Of a DNA stretch of 48,768 nucleotides, positions 1-7,381 are shown piece after piece (the stretch's first letter is position 1; each line of letters begins with the position of its first letter). The notes beneath the pieces were generated by a model. It searched no databases. It saw only the letters and a list, made by a program, of their open reading frames with translations, and was not told the DNA's origin. The stretch comes from Acidimicrobiia bacterium (GTDB taxonomy: Bacteria; Actinomycetota; Acidimicrobiia; Spongiisociales; JAHEDJ01): contig JARGFH010000027.1 in the NCBI GenBank assembly GCA_029210695.1, positions 1 through 48,768 of the forward strand, in the 5' to 3' direction. Made by a program: the position numbers and the translations under genes.

Positions 1-73
1 CTCCAGTGTGACCGAAAACGACCTCGAACGCGAGCACCCCCGACCCACAACCACCAACTTTTTCGGCAGCCAC

Positions 74-532
74 CTAGAAGAGGGGTTCTTCGACGTACTC
101 TTCCAGACCGGCCACCCACCCGGTGGGTAGTCCCCAGTGCCGCCCGCCTTGAACGATCAAACTCATGTAGTCCCGGGAGGGCCGGCGGTCGTTGGCAACT
201 TCGGTGGCATGGGCATGAGTTACCACCGTATGACGGCGACCTTCCCGATCCACGGCTTTGAAGTCCAGGGTCTGAATGCGGCCTTCTGCGGTCTCAGCCG
301 CGTCAATTGCTTCGAGTGCGCCGTTGGCAAGCTCGAACACGGCGCCCCAAACGGTGTTGCCTGCTTCGGCTCTCACGGAGGGCAGAGATCCCTCCCACTT
401 CCCGTTGGCGAGAGGAAAGATCAGCTTCGTCTCGGGAAGGTGGGCGATGAACTTGAACTCGGCGTCCGCGGTAACGGACTCCAGGCGCTCGGGTGCAATG
501 AGCGCCGTATACGCGAAGTACAGGGTGCTCAG
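74..532 (-). CDS. GGCT/AIG2-like protein
   Basis: A protein of about 152 residues resembling the gamma-glutamylcyclotransferase (AIG2/GGCT-like) fold. It opens with S-T-L-Y-F-A-Y, continues through W-E-G-S-L-P-S-V and V-W-G-A-V-F-E-L, and ends near G-L-E-E-Y. Family members act on gamma-glutamyl amines or peptides, but the usual Y-G-S-N substrate loop after F-A-Y is replaced by T-A-L-I, so enzymatic activity is doubtful. The frame stays open upstream, but that extension reads as low-complexity antisense of the divergent gene. I place the start at a CTG (532-530) because a perfect AGGAGG (544-539) sits 6 nt before it. Divergently transcribed from the DUF3179 lipoprotein. No operon partner is visible at this window edge. 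The family call is moderate, the function unknown. Confidence 0.65.
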   Translation of the reverse strand: MSTLYFAYTALIAPERLESVTADAEFKFIAHLPETKLIFPLANGKWEGSLPSVRAEAGNTVWGAVFELANGALEAIDAAETAEGRIQTLDFKAVDREGRRHTVVTHAHATEVANDRRPSRDYMSLIVQGGRHWGLPTGWVAGLEEYVEEPLF

Positions 533-638
533 TTTGGACCTCCTCGTCTGATCTCTTCGGCCGGAACATTGTAGTGATCCCGACCAGGTTCCAGGTTGTC
601 GGGAACAATCTGCATCGGTCGACGTGTTGACGGAGTGT

Positions 639-1886
639 ATGAGGACCCAGTTTCGGAACGTCAGCGTCATTGCCGCCTTCGGTTTGGTCGTGGTCGCCTG
701 CGGTGCCGGATCCGGCGATTCGACGGTCACCTCGACGACGGCGAGGGCCCCCGTCACCACCGCAACCTCGCAAGACACAACGGTGTCTTCTGCCCAGGAT
801 TCAACATCTGTCTCAACTACCGGCGGCCCATCAGCCCTCGACGCCGCGCCCGACGGGCTGTCCGATGCAGGTTTTCCCGATCCGCTGATCGATACCGATC
901 GCTTGATCCAGGGGCAGGTTCCCGACGGCATACCGGCCATCGACGAACCTCGCTTTGTCGACGTTGCGGCGGCGGACGAGTGGATGACCGACGCGGAAGC
1001 TCTGGTCGTTCTCGACATCAATGGTGACGTGCGTGCCTACCCCGTGCAGATTCTGATCTGGCACGAGATCGTCAACGACACCGTCGGCGACGTGCCGGTG
1101 GCCATCACGTACTGCCCGCTGTGCAATTCGGCCGTTACCTACGAGCGACGAATCGACGGCCGGTCGACGACCTTCGGCACCTCGGGTTTCCTGTTCAGTT
1201 CGGCACTAGTCATGTACGACCGTGACACGGAATCACTCTGGACCCATTTCGATGGAATAGCCGTCGCTGGGGTCCGAACGGGAGCCCGGCTCGAGGCCAT
1301 TTCATCGCCATTGCTGGCGTGGGCGGACTTCAAGGTGGCGTACCCCGACGCCGCCGTCCTGGATGTCGAGCGGACCGGACACAACCGTCCCTACGGGTCC
1401 AACCCGTATGTCGGGTACGACGACATCGTGAGCTATCCGTTCTTGTTCGACGGGGACGTCGACGACCGTGCAGCGGCGCAGCAGCGAGTGGTCGGCGTCA
1501 ACCTCGATGGTGTTGCCCGGGCCTGGACGCTGGAGGCGATAAGTGGTGATGGGCCAACTGCCACCCACGACTCGGTAGGTAACGCCCCGGTTGTCATTCT
1601 CTGGAAACCGGGCCAGTCGAGCGCTCTCGATGCATCAAGCATCGGCGGCGGTCGGGATGTCGGGAGTGTTGGCGTTTTCCGAACTGAGATCGACGGTCGG
1701 ACACTCACACTGGAAGCCAAGGACGACGGTTTCCGGGATGTCGAGACGGGGACCACATGGGATGTTCTCGGTCGAGCCGTTGCCGGCCCGCTGGTCGGAC
1801 AGAATCTGGAGCCAATCGCCCACCTCGACACCTTCTGGTTCGCCTGGTTGTCGTACAACCCGGCCACGGATTTCGTCGGTGGCTGA
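639..1886 (+). CDS. DUF3179 domain lipoprotein
   Basis: A 415-residue predicted lipoprotein. An N-terminal hydrophobic stretch ends in V-V-V-A-C-G, a lipobox, followed by a Ser/Thr-rich linker of about 40 residues typical of actinobacterial lipoproteins. The rest matches DUF3179: V-L-D-I-N-G-D-V-R-A-Y-P, W-H-E-I-V-N-D, Y-C-P-L-C-N-S-A and F-G-T-S-G-F-L-F are all present. The two cysteines of the Y-C-P-L-C motif are conserved in the family; the biochemical role is unknown. I chose ATG 639 over an in-frame GTG at 624 because it puts the signal peptide at the true N terminus; a GGAG lies just upstream with short spacing. Followed on the same strand by whiB. Confidence 0.85.
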   Translation: MRTQFRNVSVIAAFGLVVVACGAGSGDSTVTSTTARAPVTTATSQDTTVSSAQDSTSVSTTGGPSALDAAPDGLSDAGFPDPLIDTDRLIQGQVPDGIPAIDEPRFVDVAAADEWMTDAEALVVLDINGDVRAYPVQILIWHEIVNDTVGDVPVAITYCPLCNSAVTYERRIDGRSTTFGTSGFLFSSALVMYDRDTESLWTHFDGIAVAGVRTGARLEAISSPLLAWADFKVAYPDAAVLDVERTGHNRPYGSNPYVGYDDIVSYPFLFDGDVDDRAAAQQRVVGVNLDGVARAWTLEAISGDGPTATHDSVGNAPVVILWKPGQSSALDASSIGGGRDVGSVGVFRTEIDGRTLTLEAKDDGFRDVETGTTWDVLGRAVAGPLVGQNLEPIAHLDTFWFAWLSYNPATDFVGG

Positions 1887-1921
1887 CTTGATCTTCGTCG
1901 GGCGGTGCCGACAGGTACCGG

Positions 1922-2164
1922 ATGCAGGCACAAGGCTCTGTCCGGCAGTTGCGATGGTCGCAGGCGGCCGCCTGCATTGACGCTGATCCGGGACTCTTCT
2001 TTCCTGGACCCACCCGGAGCGCCGCCCCTGCGCTCCAGGTCTGTGCACAGTGCGCGGTCGAGGAGCGCTGTCTTGAGTACGCCGTCGCAATGGGCGAGCC
2101 GTACGGAATCTGGGGAGGGATGACTGCATCCCGCCGCCGAAGACTGCTCAGCCGCGGAGCATGA
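1922..2164 (+). CDS. WhiB-family iron-sulfur regulator
   Basis: An 80-residue WhiB-like protein, an actinobacterial redox-sensing transcription factor that binds a 4Fe-4S cluster. The four cysteine ligands are visible: one in A-A-C-I-D-A-D-P (about residue 18), two in C-A-Q-C, and one in E-E-R-C-L-E-Y-A. The G-I-W-G-G-M-T turn and the basic R-R-R-R-L-L tail that contacts DNA follow. Length is normal for the family. It sits 35 bp after the DUF3179 gene and 52 bp before gcdH. The subgroup (WhiB1 to WhiB7) cannot be decided here, and the target genes are not evident. This gene is the strongest single indication of an actinobacterium. Confidence 0.93.
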   Translation: MQAQGSVRQLRWSQAAACIDADPGLFFPGPTRSAAPALQVCAQCAVEERCLEYAVAMGEPYGIWGGMTASRRRRLLSRGA

Positions 2165-2216
2165 GACGGTCGCAGGCGCAGTAGCCTCTTTGGGTACATC
2201 TAGTCAGAGGTAACCC

Positions 2217-3404
2217 ATGAAGACGACAACGCCCGCGCCTCCCGACCCCCGTGATTTCCTCGCCATCGATGCACTGCTGTCCGACGAGGAGATCCTGTTG
2301 CGCGACACGGTGCGACGGTTCGTCGGTGACCGGATCTTGCCGGACGTCGGCGATTGGTTCGAAGCCGGTACGTTTCCATCTCGCCAGATGGCCAAGGAGA
2401 TGGGTGCGCTCGGGCTATTCGGCATGCACCTCGAGGGATATGGCTGTGCAGGGACATCGGCAACGGAGTACGGCCTGGCGTGCCTGGAGCTGGAGGCCGG
2501 TGACAGCGGGGCGAGGAGTTTCGTGTCCGTGCAGGGCTCCCTGGCCATGTTTCCAATTTGGGCATACGGATCTGAAGAGCAGAAGCAAGAGTGGCTTCCC
2601 GGCATGGCCGCCGGCGAAACGATCGGCTGTTTTGGCCTGACCGAACCTGATTCGGGCAGCGATCCAGCCTCGATGCGGACTCGGGCACGTCGCGACGGCG
2701 ACGACTGGGTTCTCAACGGGACAAAGATGTGGATCACGAACGGCAGCGTTGCCGACGTTGCCATTGTTTGGGCGCAGACCGACGACGGGGTGAGGGGATT
2801 CATCGTGCCCACCAATCGGGCCGGATTCTCGACGCAGGACATCCACAAGAAGGTCTCGCTGCGGGCATCGATCACGTCTGAACTGATCCTCGACGATGTG
2901 CGCTTGCCCGGCGACGCGGTTCTGCCGGGGGTCAAGGGGATGAAAGGGCCGCTGTCGTGCTTGAACGAGGCCCGCTTCGGGATTCTGTTCGGTGCCATGG
3001 GGGCGGCTCGGGCCTGCTACGAATCCGCGCTGGATTACTCGCTCGCACGAACCCAGTTCGACGTTCCGATCGCGTCGTTCCAACTGACCCAGAAGAAGCT
3101 CGCCGAGATGGCGGTGGCAGTGAACCGTGGCACGCTGCTGGCGCTCCACCTCGGACGAATGAAGGACTCCGGGACCCTCCGTCACGAGCACGTCAGCTTC
3201 GGCAAGTTCGATAATGTCCGGATGGCGCTCGATGTGGCCAGAACGGCGAGAGGCGTGCTTGGTGCCAACGGCATCACCCTCGAGTACCCGGTCATCCGGC
3301 ACATGAACAACCTCGAGTCGGTGTACACCTATGAAGGAACGAACGAGATCCACACGCTCGTCATCGGCGGCGCCCTCACCGGGATTCAGGCGTTCAGAAC
3401 CTAG
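2217..3404 (+). CDS. gcdH: Glutaryl-CoA dehydrogenase
   Basis: A 395-residue FAD-dependent acyl-CoA dehydrogenase most like glutaryl-CoA dehydrogenase, which oxidises and decarboxylates glutaryl-CoA to crotonyl-CoA in lysine and tryptophan degradation. Visible are the FAD/substrate motif G-C-F-G-L-T-E-P-D-S-G-S-D, W-I-T-N-G, the R-T-Q-F-D-V-P-I-A-S-F-Q-L segment, and a C-terminal Y-E-G-T-N-E-I-H whose Glu occupies the position of the catalytic base. The Q-G-S-L region and the I-A-S-F-Q-L-T-Q-K-K-L match favour GcdH over generic short-chain enzymes. It stands alone, without glutarate transport or CoA-ligase genes, 126 bp before trpD. Specificity is inferred from motifs. Confidence 0.85.
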   Translation: MKTTTPAPPDPRDFLAIDALLSDEEILLRDTVRRFVGDRILPDVGDWFEAGTFPSRQMAKEMGALGLFGMHLEGYGCAGTSATEYGLACLELEAGDSGARSFVSVQGSLAMFPIWAYGSEEQKQEWLPGMAAGETIGCFGLTEPDSGSDPASMRTRARRDGDDWVLNGTKMWITNGSVADVAIVWAQTDDGVRGFIVPTNRAGFSTQDIHKKVSLRASITSELILDDVRLPGDAVLPGVKGMKGPLSCLNEARFGILFGAMGAARACYESALDYSLARTQFDVPIASFQLTQKKLAEMAVAVNRGTLLALHLGRMKDSGTLRHEHVSFGKFDNVRMALDVARTARGVLGANGITLEYPVIRHMNNLESVYTYEGTNEIHTLVIGGALTGIQAFRT

Positions 3405-3531
3405 CCGGTCCGGGGGGTCCCAAGGGCCGCCCGGGATACGTGTTTCAGCCCGACCGGCGCTGCTTTGCCGCCTGGGCGACCCGCTCTCCGTAGTCGGGGT
3501 CTGCTGCGCCGGTCCTACACTGTCCCTCTCC

Positions 3532-4566
3532 ATGACTGCAGCACCGTTCTCCTGGCCCGATACGCTCGGTCGAATCACCGCCGGCGAAGACCTCGACCGA
3601 GTGACAGCCCATGCGGCAATGTCCGAGGTCATGCACGGTCGAGCAACTCAGGCCCAGATCAGTGCCTTCATCGTCTCGCTACGAATGAAGGGGGAATCTG
3701 CGGAGGAGATGACCGGGTTTGTCGAGGCGATGCGCGAAGTAGCCGTCACAGTGGATGTGGGCGTTCCGGTGGTCGACACCGTCGGGACGGGAGGTGATCG
3801 ATCGGGCACTTTCAATATCTCGACAACAGCCGGTCTGATTGCGGCCGGAGCGGGAGTTTCCGTTGCCAAGCACGGCAATCGTTCTTCGTCGTCGCAGTGT
3901 GGTTCTGCCGACGTTCTCGAGGCTCTCGGAGTCCAGATCGATCTCGACCCCGAAGCCACGGCCACGCTGGTTCGCGAGGAGCGCTTCGGCTTCTTCTTTG
4001 CTCCGCTCTATCACCCCTCCATGCGCCATGCCGGTCCGGTTCGTAGGGAACTCGGCATCCCGACCGTATTCAATTTCCTCGGTCCGCTGGCGAATCCGGC
4101 CGGAGCAACACGCCAGGCCGTCGGAGTGTCCGACGCCCGCATGGCCGGGAAAATGATCGGAGTGCTCAACAACCTCGGGTCGGATTACGCGTTCGTGTTC
4201 TACGGCGAAGACGGTCTGGACGAGCTGACCACTACCGGACCTTCATTCATCTACCGGCTGCGAAACGGCGAGATCACCCATGCCGAGTTCACTCCAGAGG
4301 ATTTCGGGGTCCCCCGGGCTAATCCCGCAGATCTACTCGGAGGCGACGCCGACCAAAACGCCAGGATCACCCGCGGAATTCTGGAGGGTGCGCCCGGACC
4401 GGCGCGCGACATCGCCCTAGTGAATGCTGCTCCGGCGATCGTGATCGCAGGCTTCGCGCAGGGTTTTGAAGAGGCGACCGCGGTCGCCGCCCAGTCGATC
4501 GATTCCGGCGCGGCCGTAGGAGTGCTCGATCGGGTGATCCGGCGTAGCCGGGAGTTGAAACGGTGA
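3532..4566 (+). CDS. trpD: Anthranilate phosphoribosyltransferase
   Basis: A 344-residue TrpD that transfers phosphoribose from PRPP to anthranilate in tryptophan synthesis. The PRPP-binding loop D-T-V-G-T-G-G-D and the following F-N-I-S-T, the K-H-G-N-R-S-S-S-S anthranilate region, G-S-A-D-V-L-E-A-L-G and F-N-F-L-G-P-L-A-N-P are all intact. I chose ATG 3532, which gives the normal N terminus, over an upstream in-frame start that would overlap gcdH. No other trp genes flank it, so tryptophan genes are scattered in this genome. Nur follows after 75 bp on the same strand. Confidence 0.95.
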   Translation: MTAAPFSWPDTLGRITAGEDLDRVTAHAAMSEVMHGRATQAQISAFIVSLRMKGESAEEMTGFVEAMREVAVTVDVGVPVVDTVGTGGDRSGTFNISTTAGLIAAGAGVSVAKHGNRSSSSQCGSADVLEALGVQIDLDPEATATLVREERFGFFFAPLYHPSMRHAGPVRRELGIPTVFNFLGPLANPAGATRQAVGVSDARMAGKMIGVLNNLGSDYAFVFYGEDGLDELTTTGPSFIYRLRNGEITHAEFTPEDFGVPRANPADLLGGDADQNARITRGILEGAPGPARDIALVNAAPAIVIAGFAQGFEEATAVAAQSIDSGAAVGVLDRVIRRSRELKR

Positions 4567-4641
4567 GCCGATCTCCGGCTACTTTGGGCGGCGATGCCTT
4601 CCATCCGGCGAGCGGACCGACCTGCGTGGATTGACGATCAC

Positions 4642-5076
4642 ATGGTGCACCTCTCGTCGGATGAACTCATCGGCGCTCTTCGGGATCAGGGACTCCGAGT
4701 TACGGCCGCACGGCGAGCCATTTGTCGGGTGCTGGCCGAGAGTCACGAGGATCACCTGTCCGCCGTCGATATCCGGAGCCGAGCTGCGCGCCGGGCCGGA
4801 ATCGAGATCAATCAGTCGACGGTGTATCGCACACTCGACGTGTTCGAGGGCCTCGGCTGGCTGCACCACGTCCACCTTGGCCACGGACCCGGAATCATCC
4901 ATGTCACCGAGCGGACCGATCATCACCATCTCGTCTGTGAATCGTGCGGGCTGTCCGTTGACGTTCCACTGGCGGAACTCGATCAGGTATTCGCAGTCGT
5001 GACCGAACGGCACGGCTTTGCCCCCACCTCAGTGCATTTCGCGCTGGTGGGCACGTGCAAGGCCTGTGCCGACTAA
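4642..5076 (+). CDS. nur: Fur-family regulator, Nur-like (nickel)
   Basis: A 144-residue Fur-family repressor. The N-terminal winged helix (L-R-D-Q-G-L-R-V-T-A-A-R-R and I-N-Q-S-T-V-Y-R-T-L-D) is followed by a metal-binding dimerisation domain. The stretch H-H-V-H-L-G-H-G-P-G, then D-H-H-H-L-V-C-E-S-C, then V-H-F-A-L-V-G-T-C-K-A-C resembles Streptomyces Nur, in which histidines of an H-x-H-L-G-H segment bind nickel. The C-x-x-C pair plus the terminal C-x-x-C would hold structural zinc. A Nur-type operator lies 1.3 kb downstream in front of a Ni/Co ECF transporter, which supports the call. ATG 4642 gives the usual family length; an in-frame ATG at 4594 is an alternative start. Zur or generic Fur are the competing assignments. 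Confidence 0.78.
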   Translation: MVHLSSDELIGALRDQGLRVTAARRAICRVLAESHEDHLSAVDIRSRAARRAGIEINQSTVYRTLDVFEGLGWLHHVHLGHGPGIIHVTERTDHHHLVCESCGLSVDVPLAELDQVFAVVTERHGFAPTSVHFALVGTCKACAD

Positions 5077-5102
5077 ACGTGAGCCTGTTCTAAACTACGG
5101 AA

Positions 5103-5735
5103 ATGCGCCTACTTGCCGCCCTCTTCGTGGTTCTTGCCCTTGTTCTGGCGGCCTGCGGCGGCGCGGCGACCACGACTACGATCGAGGCGGGCAATGCTCC
5201 CGCTCCCACCGATCCGGGTTCGACCGTCGCCGGCCCCGATGACTCCGTGACTCCCGACGATGGTGATGCTTCTACCCCGGCTGACACCGAAGCACCCCCT
5301 CCGATCGCTACCGACTTCGACGGCCCCGTTGCAGCAGATTTCACGATCGACCTCAATAAGACGGGAACCTTCACGCTGAGTGATGAGGCCCGTCCGGTGT
5401 ACCTCGTGTTCTGGGCTGAGTGGTGATCGACCTGTCGACGGGAGTTGCCCGTCGTTGATGCGATTGCCAAGGAATACGGGGACGACATCGCCTTTGTGGC
5501 CATTGCCTGGAAAGGTACCTACGAAGACACCGCGGCGCAGGCCGCCAATCTCATGCAGTCCGGCATGATGGATTGGGCGCTGGACGACGACGCTGAGATC
5601 TTCAGCCTGTACGGGGTGCCGTATCAGCCGGTCTCGTTCCTGATCACCGGTGACGACAAGGTTTTCGACACGTGGCCGGGAGTTCGAGACGAAGCGGCCA
5701 TCCGCCGGGCGCTGGATTCGCTGCTCGATCTCTGA
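5103..5735 (+). CDS. Candidate selenocysteine TlpA/thioredoxin-like lipoprotein (UxxC)
   Basis: One continuous frame of 210 codons if the internal TGA at 5424-5426 is read as selenocysteine (residue 108). The N terminus is a lipoprotein signal ending L-A-A-C-G (Cys18), then a Thr/Pro/Asp-rich linker to about residue 75, then a thioredoxin fold. The active site reads V-F-W-A-E-W-[TGA]-S-T-C-R-R-E-L-P, so the TGA falls exactly on the first cysteine of the family C-x-x-C. The fold continues after the TGA: V-V-D-A-I-A-K-E-Y-G, a Y-Q-P-V-S-F-L-I that supplies the cis-proline, and a terminal helix. A SECIS-like hairpin follows the TGA directly. The other TlpA-like lipoprotein here (31489-31962) has W-A-S-W-C-I-P-C at the same place. 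Likely an extracytoplasmic thiol/selenol oxidoreductase. A point-mutated pseudogene is the alternative. It starts 26 bp after nur. Confidence 0.75.
5426..5459 (+). promoter_or_regulatory. Putative bacterial SECIS hairpin
   Basis: Directly after the in-frame TGA, CGACGGG (5436-5442) pairs perfectly with CCCGTCG (5448-5454) around a 5-nt loop AGTTG. An outer helix of ATCGA (5426-5430) with TTGAT (5455-5459), including one G-U pair, is separated by a CCTGT bulge on the 5' side. The apical loop starts 16 nt after the TGA and has G at its second position. These values agree with the published bacterial SECIS model (loop about 16-37 nt from UGA, G among the first two loop bases). The whole element lies inside the coding sequence, as in bacterial selenoprotein mRNAs. 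Not tested by folding software. Confidence 0.7.
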
Positions 5736-5743
5736 GCGGCTTG

Positions 5744-5771
5744 AAGTTCTAGGTTTTGGGTTCTAGGTTCT
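5744..5771 (+). repeat. Heptanucleotide-period array
   Basis: Four consecutive 7-mers, AAGTTCT, AGGTTTT, GGGTTCT and AGGTTCT, begin 8 bp after the stop of the TlpA-like gene. They are nearly the same as the arrays at 31400-31474, which lie just downstream of the other TlpA-like gene. No coding potential; role unknown. Confidence 0.7.
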
Positions 5772-5804
5772 ACCGCGCCTGGCGGCTGTGGCTAGGTTCA
5801 CGAC

Positions 5805-6332
5805 ATGAATCCCTCTCAGCACACTTCTCTGGATCCACTTCCGGAAGAGCAATGGGATCCGCGACTCGATTCCGTTTTGGATCGGCTTGGGACCGTTCTC
5901 AACGTGCATCGGGTCATGGCCCGTCACCCTGATCTCATGGAAGCCTGGACCCCGCTCCGGCAGCACATCGCCACGGCAGGGTCGCTCGCCCCTCGCCATC
6001 GAGAGCTGGTGATCCTTAGGATTGCGCACCGTTTCGGCGTTGAGTATGAGTGGCACCATCACGTCGCCAGGGGGCGGGTAGTCGGCCTGAGTGACGAAGA
6101 GATCGAAGCCGTTCGACTCGGCCCGGGCGGCGAATGGAGCGACGACGACGCAACGCTCCTCGGCGCCGTGGACGAACTCCTCGACTCGCACTCTCTCTCT
6201 GATGCGAGTCGGACGTCCCTTGAAACGGAGTTCTCTGTGGAGCAGATACTCGACCTCATTGTCACGATCGGGATGTACGTCACGCTGGCGATGCTCATCA
6301 ACACGGCCGGGATCGAGATAGAGGACAACTAG
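5805..6332 (+). CDS. Carboxymuconolactone decarboxylase-family protein
   Basis: A 175-residue all-helical protein of the CMD/AhpD-like superfamily. The core R-H-R-E-L-V-I-L-R-I-A-H-R-F-G-V-E-Y-E-W and the following H-H-H-V-A-R-G-R and L-S-D-E-E-I-E-A-V are typical of the branch without the AhpD C-x-x-C, so an alkylhydroperoxidase role is unlikely. The C-terminal half repeats the helical pattern (E-Q-I-L-D-L-I-V-T-I-G-M-Y). Members include gamma-carboxymuconolactone decarboxylase and many uncharacterised proteins; no aromatic-degradation genes are adjacent. It lies 69 bp downstream of the selenoprotein candidate and 59 bp upstream of the nickel transporter. The Nur box falls in that second gap, so it probably belongs to a different transcription unit from the transporter. 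Confidence 0.85.
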   Translation: MNPSQHTSLDPLPEEQWDPRLDSVLDRLGTVLNVHRVMARHPDLMEAWTPLRQHIATAGSLAPRHRELVILRIAHRFGVEYEWHHHVARGRVVGLSDEEIEAVRLGPGGEWSDDDATLLGAVDELLDSHSLSDASRTSLETEFSVEQILDLIVTIGMYVTLAMLINTAGIEIEDN

Positions 6333-6359
6333 CACTCGGGAGTCCCACTCAAACCTATA

Positions 6360-6376
6360 CTGCAAGTGACTTGCAA
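6360..6376 (+). promoter_or_regulatory. Nur box (nickel-responsive operator)
   Basis: cTGCAA-GTGAC-TTGCAA is an inverted repeat that matches the Streptomyces Nur consensus tTGCaa-N5-ttGCAA. Around the central base the symmetry TGCAAGT-G-ACTTGCA is perfect. It ends 15 bp before the ATG of the CbiM-like gene, so bound Nur would block transcription or early elongation of the transporter operon. The predicted Nur is encoded 1.3 kb upstream. No cobalamin riboswitch is visible in this short gap. Confidence 0.75.
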
Positions 6377-6391
6377 TAAGGTTGGTCCGAC

Positions 6392-7381
6392 ATGCACATT
6401 CCCGATGGGTTTATCAACGGTGTGACGTCGCTGGGGGCCGGTGTCGTTGCAGTGTCGGGACTGGGGGCCAGCCTTCGCCGGGCCGGGAAGGAGCTTCAGG
6501 ATCGTCAGATCCCCCTGGCCGGGCTCATTGCGGCCTTTGTTTTCGTTCTCCAGATGCTCAACTTCCCCGTCGTCGCCGGGATGAGCGGACACCTCCTTGG
6601 AGGTGCGCTGGCGGCCATTCTCATCGGTCCCTGGATGGGGATGGTCGTCGTGTCGGTGGTCGTGATCGTTCAGGCGTTGCTGTTTGCAGATGGAGGGATT
6701 TCGGCGCTCGGGCTCAACATCGTCAACATGGGGCTTCTGACGGTGCTGAGCGGCTGGCTGGCGTACCGGTTACTCATGGCGGTGCTGCCGAAGAAGGCAG
6801 GCTCAGTTCTTCTGGCGGGGTCGTTGGCGGCATGGTTCTCAGTGGTGGTCTCCTCTCTTGGATTCGTGGGGGAGTACGCAATTGGCGGCGCTGGGGGCGC
6901 TCCGTTGTCGACGGTGCTGGCGGCGATGTCGGGGACCCATTCGCTCATCGGGATTGGTGAGGGCTTGATCACCGCCGGCGTGCTCGGCTCGGTCCTGGCA
7001 GTCCGGCCCGATCTCGTGCACGGAGCGCGGCTCTTCGGTATCCGGCACGCCGAAAACGCCGAGCTGAGCCGGCGGGCGGTCGGCGCCTTCATCGCAGGGG
7101 GAGTAGCCGTGGCGATCCTTCTGGTGACCGTGGTTGCGCCACGGGCTTCCAGCGATCCAGATGGTCTGGAACGAGTGGCCATCGATCAGGGATTTGCGGA
7201 AACAGCCACAGAACAACCGCTCGGTGACACGCCGCTTTCGGAGTACAGGCTGGTCGGCGTCGAAGATGAGCAGCTCGGCACCGTCGTAGCCGGGCTCATC
7301 GGCCTTGGGGTCACGTTCGTTGCCGGTGTCGGTCTCGTTCTGCTGGCGAGGCGAAGCCGGGGTCGTGTCGATAGCCGATGA
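6392..7381 (+). CDS. cbiM: ECF Ni/Co transporter S component, CbiM fused to a CbiN/PDGLE-like domain
   Basis: A 329-residue membrane protein. It starts M-H-I-P-D-G-F, the CbiM/NikM signature whose N-terminal amine and His2 coordinate the metal, and has about six hydrophobic segments in the first 220 residues, including N-F-P-V-V-A-G-M-S-G-H-L-L-G-G. The C-terminal part holds a further membrane helix, S-S-D-P-D-G-L-E-R-V-A (the PDGLE motif) and a final helix, so the CbiN/NikN-like component is fused on. Such proteins capture Ni2+ or Co2+ for an energy-coupling-factor transporter. The Nur box in front argues for nickel. It overlaps the next gene by 4 bp (ATGA). Confidence 0.92.
   Translation: MHIPDGFINGVTSLGAGVVAVSGLGASLRRAGKELQDRQIPLAGLIAAFVFVLQMLNFPVVAGMSGHLLGGALAAILIGPWMGMVVVSVVVIVQALLFADGGISALGLNIVNMGLLTVLSGWLAYRLLMAVLPKKAGSVLLAGSLAAWFSVVVSSLGFVGEYAIGGAGGAPLSTVLAAMSGTHSLIGIGEGLITAGVLGSVLAVRPDLVHGARLFGIRHAENAELSRRAVGAFIAGGVAVAILLVTVVAPRASSDPDGLERVAIDQGFAETATEQPLGDTPLSEYRLVGVEDEQLGTVVAGLIGLGVTFVAGVGLVLLARRSRGRVDSR

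Noticed and set aside
3445-3530. Minus-strand A-D-P-D-Y-G-E-R-V-A, which recalls the catalase C terminus
   Set aside because: Only about 20 residues, with no other catalase sequence around; too short to call a remnant.
2415-3632. Long minus-strand open frame opposite gcdH
   Set aside because: Arginine-rich, low-similarity antisense frame caused by high GC; gcdH is clearly the real gene.
5103-5735. Reading the TlpA-like locus as two genes or as a frameshifted pseudogene
   Set aside because: Both parts are in the same frame, only one codon is affected, and it lies at the redox Cys with a SECIS-like hairpin. A simple point mutation remains the main alternative and is stated in the finding.
6333-6391. 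Cobalamin riboswitch before the CbiM-like gene
   Set aside because: The gap is only 59 bp and lacks the B12-box; the Nur box explains regulation better.
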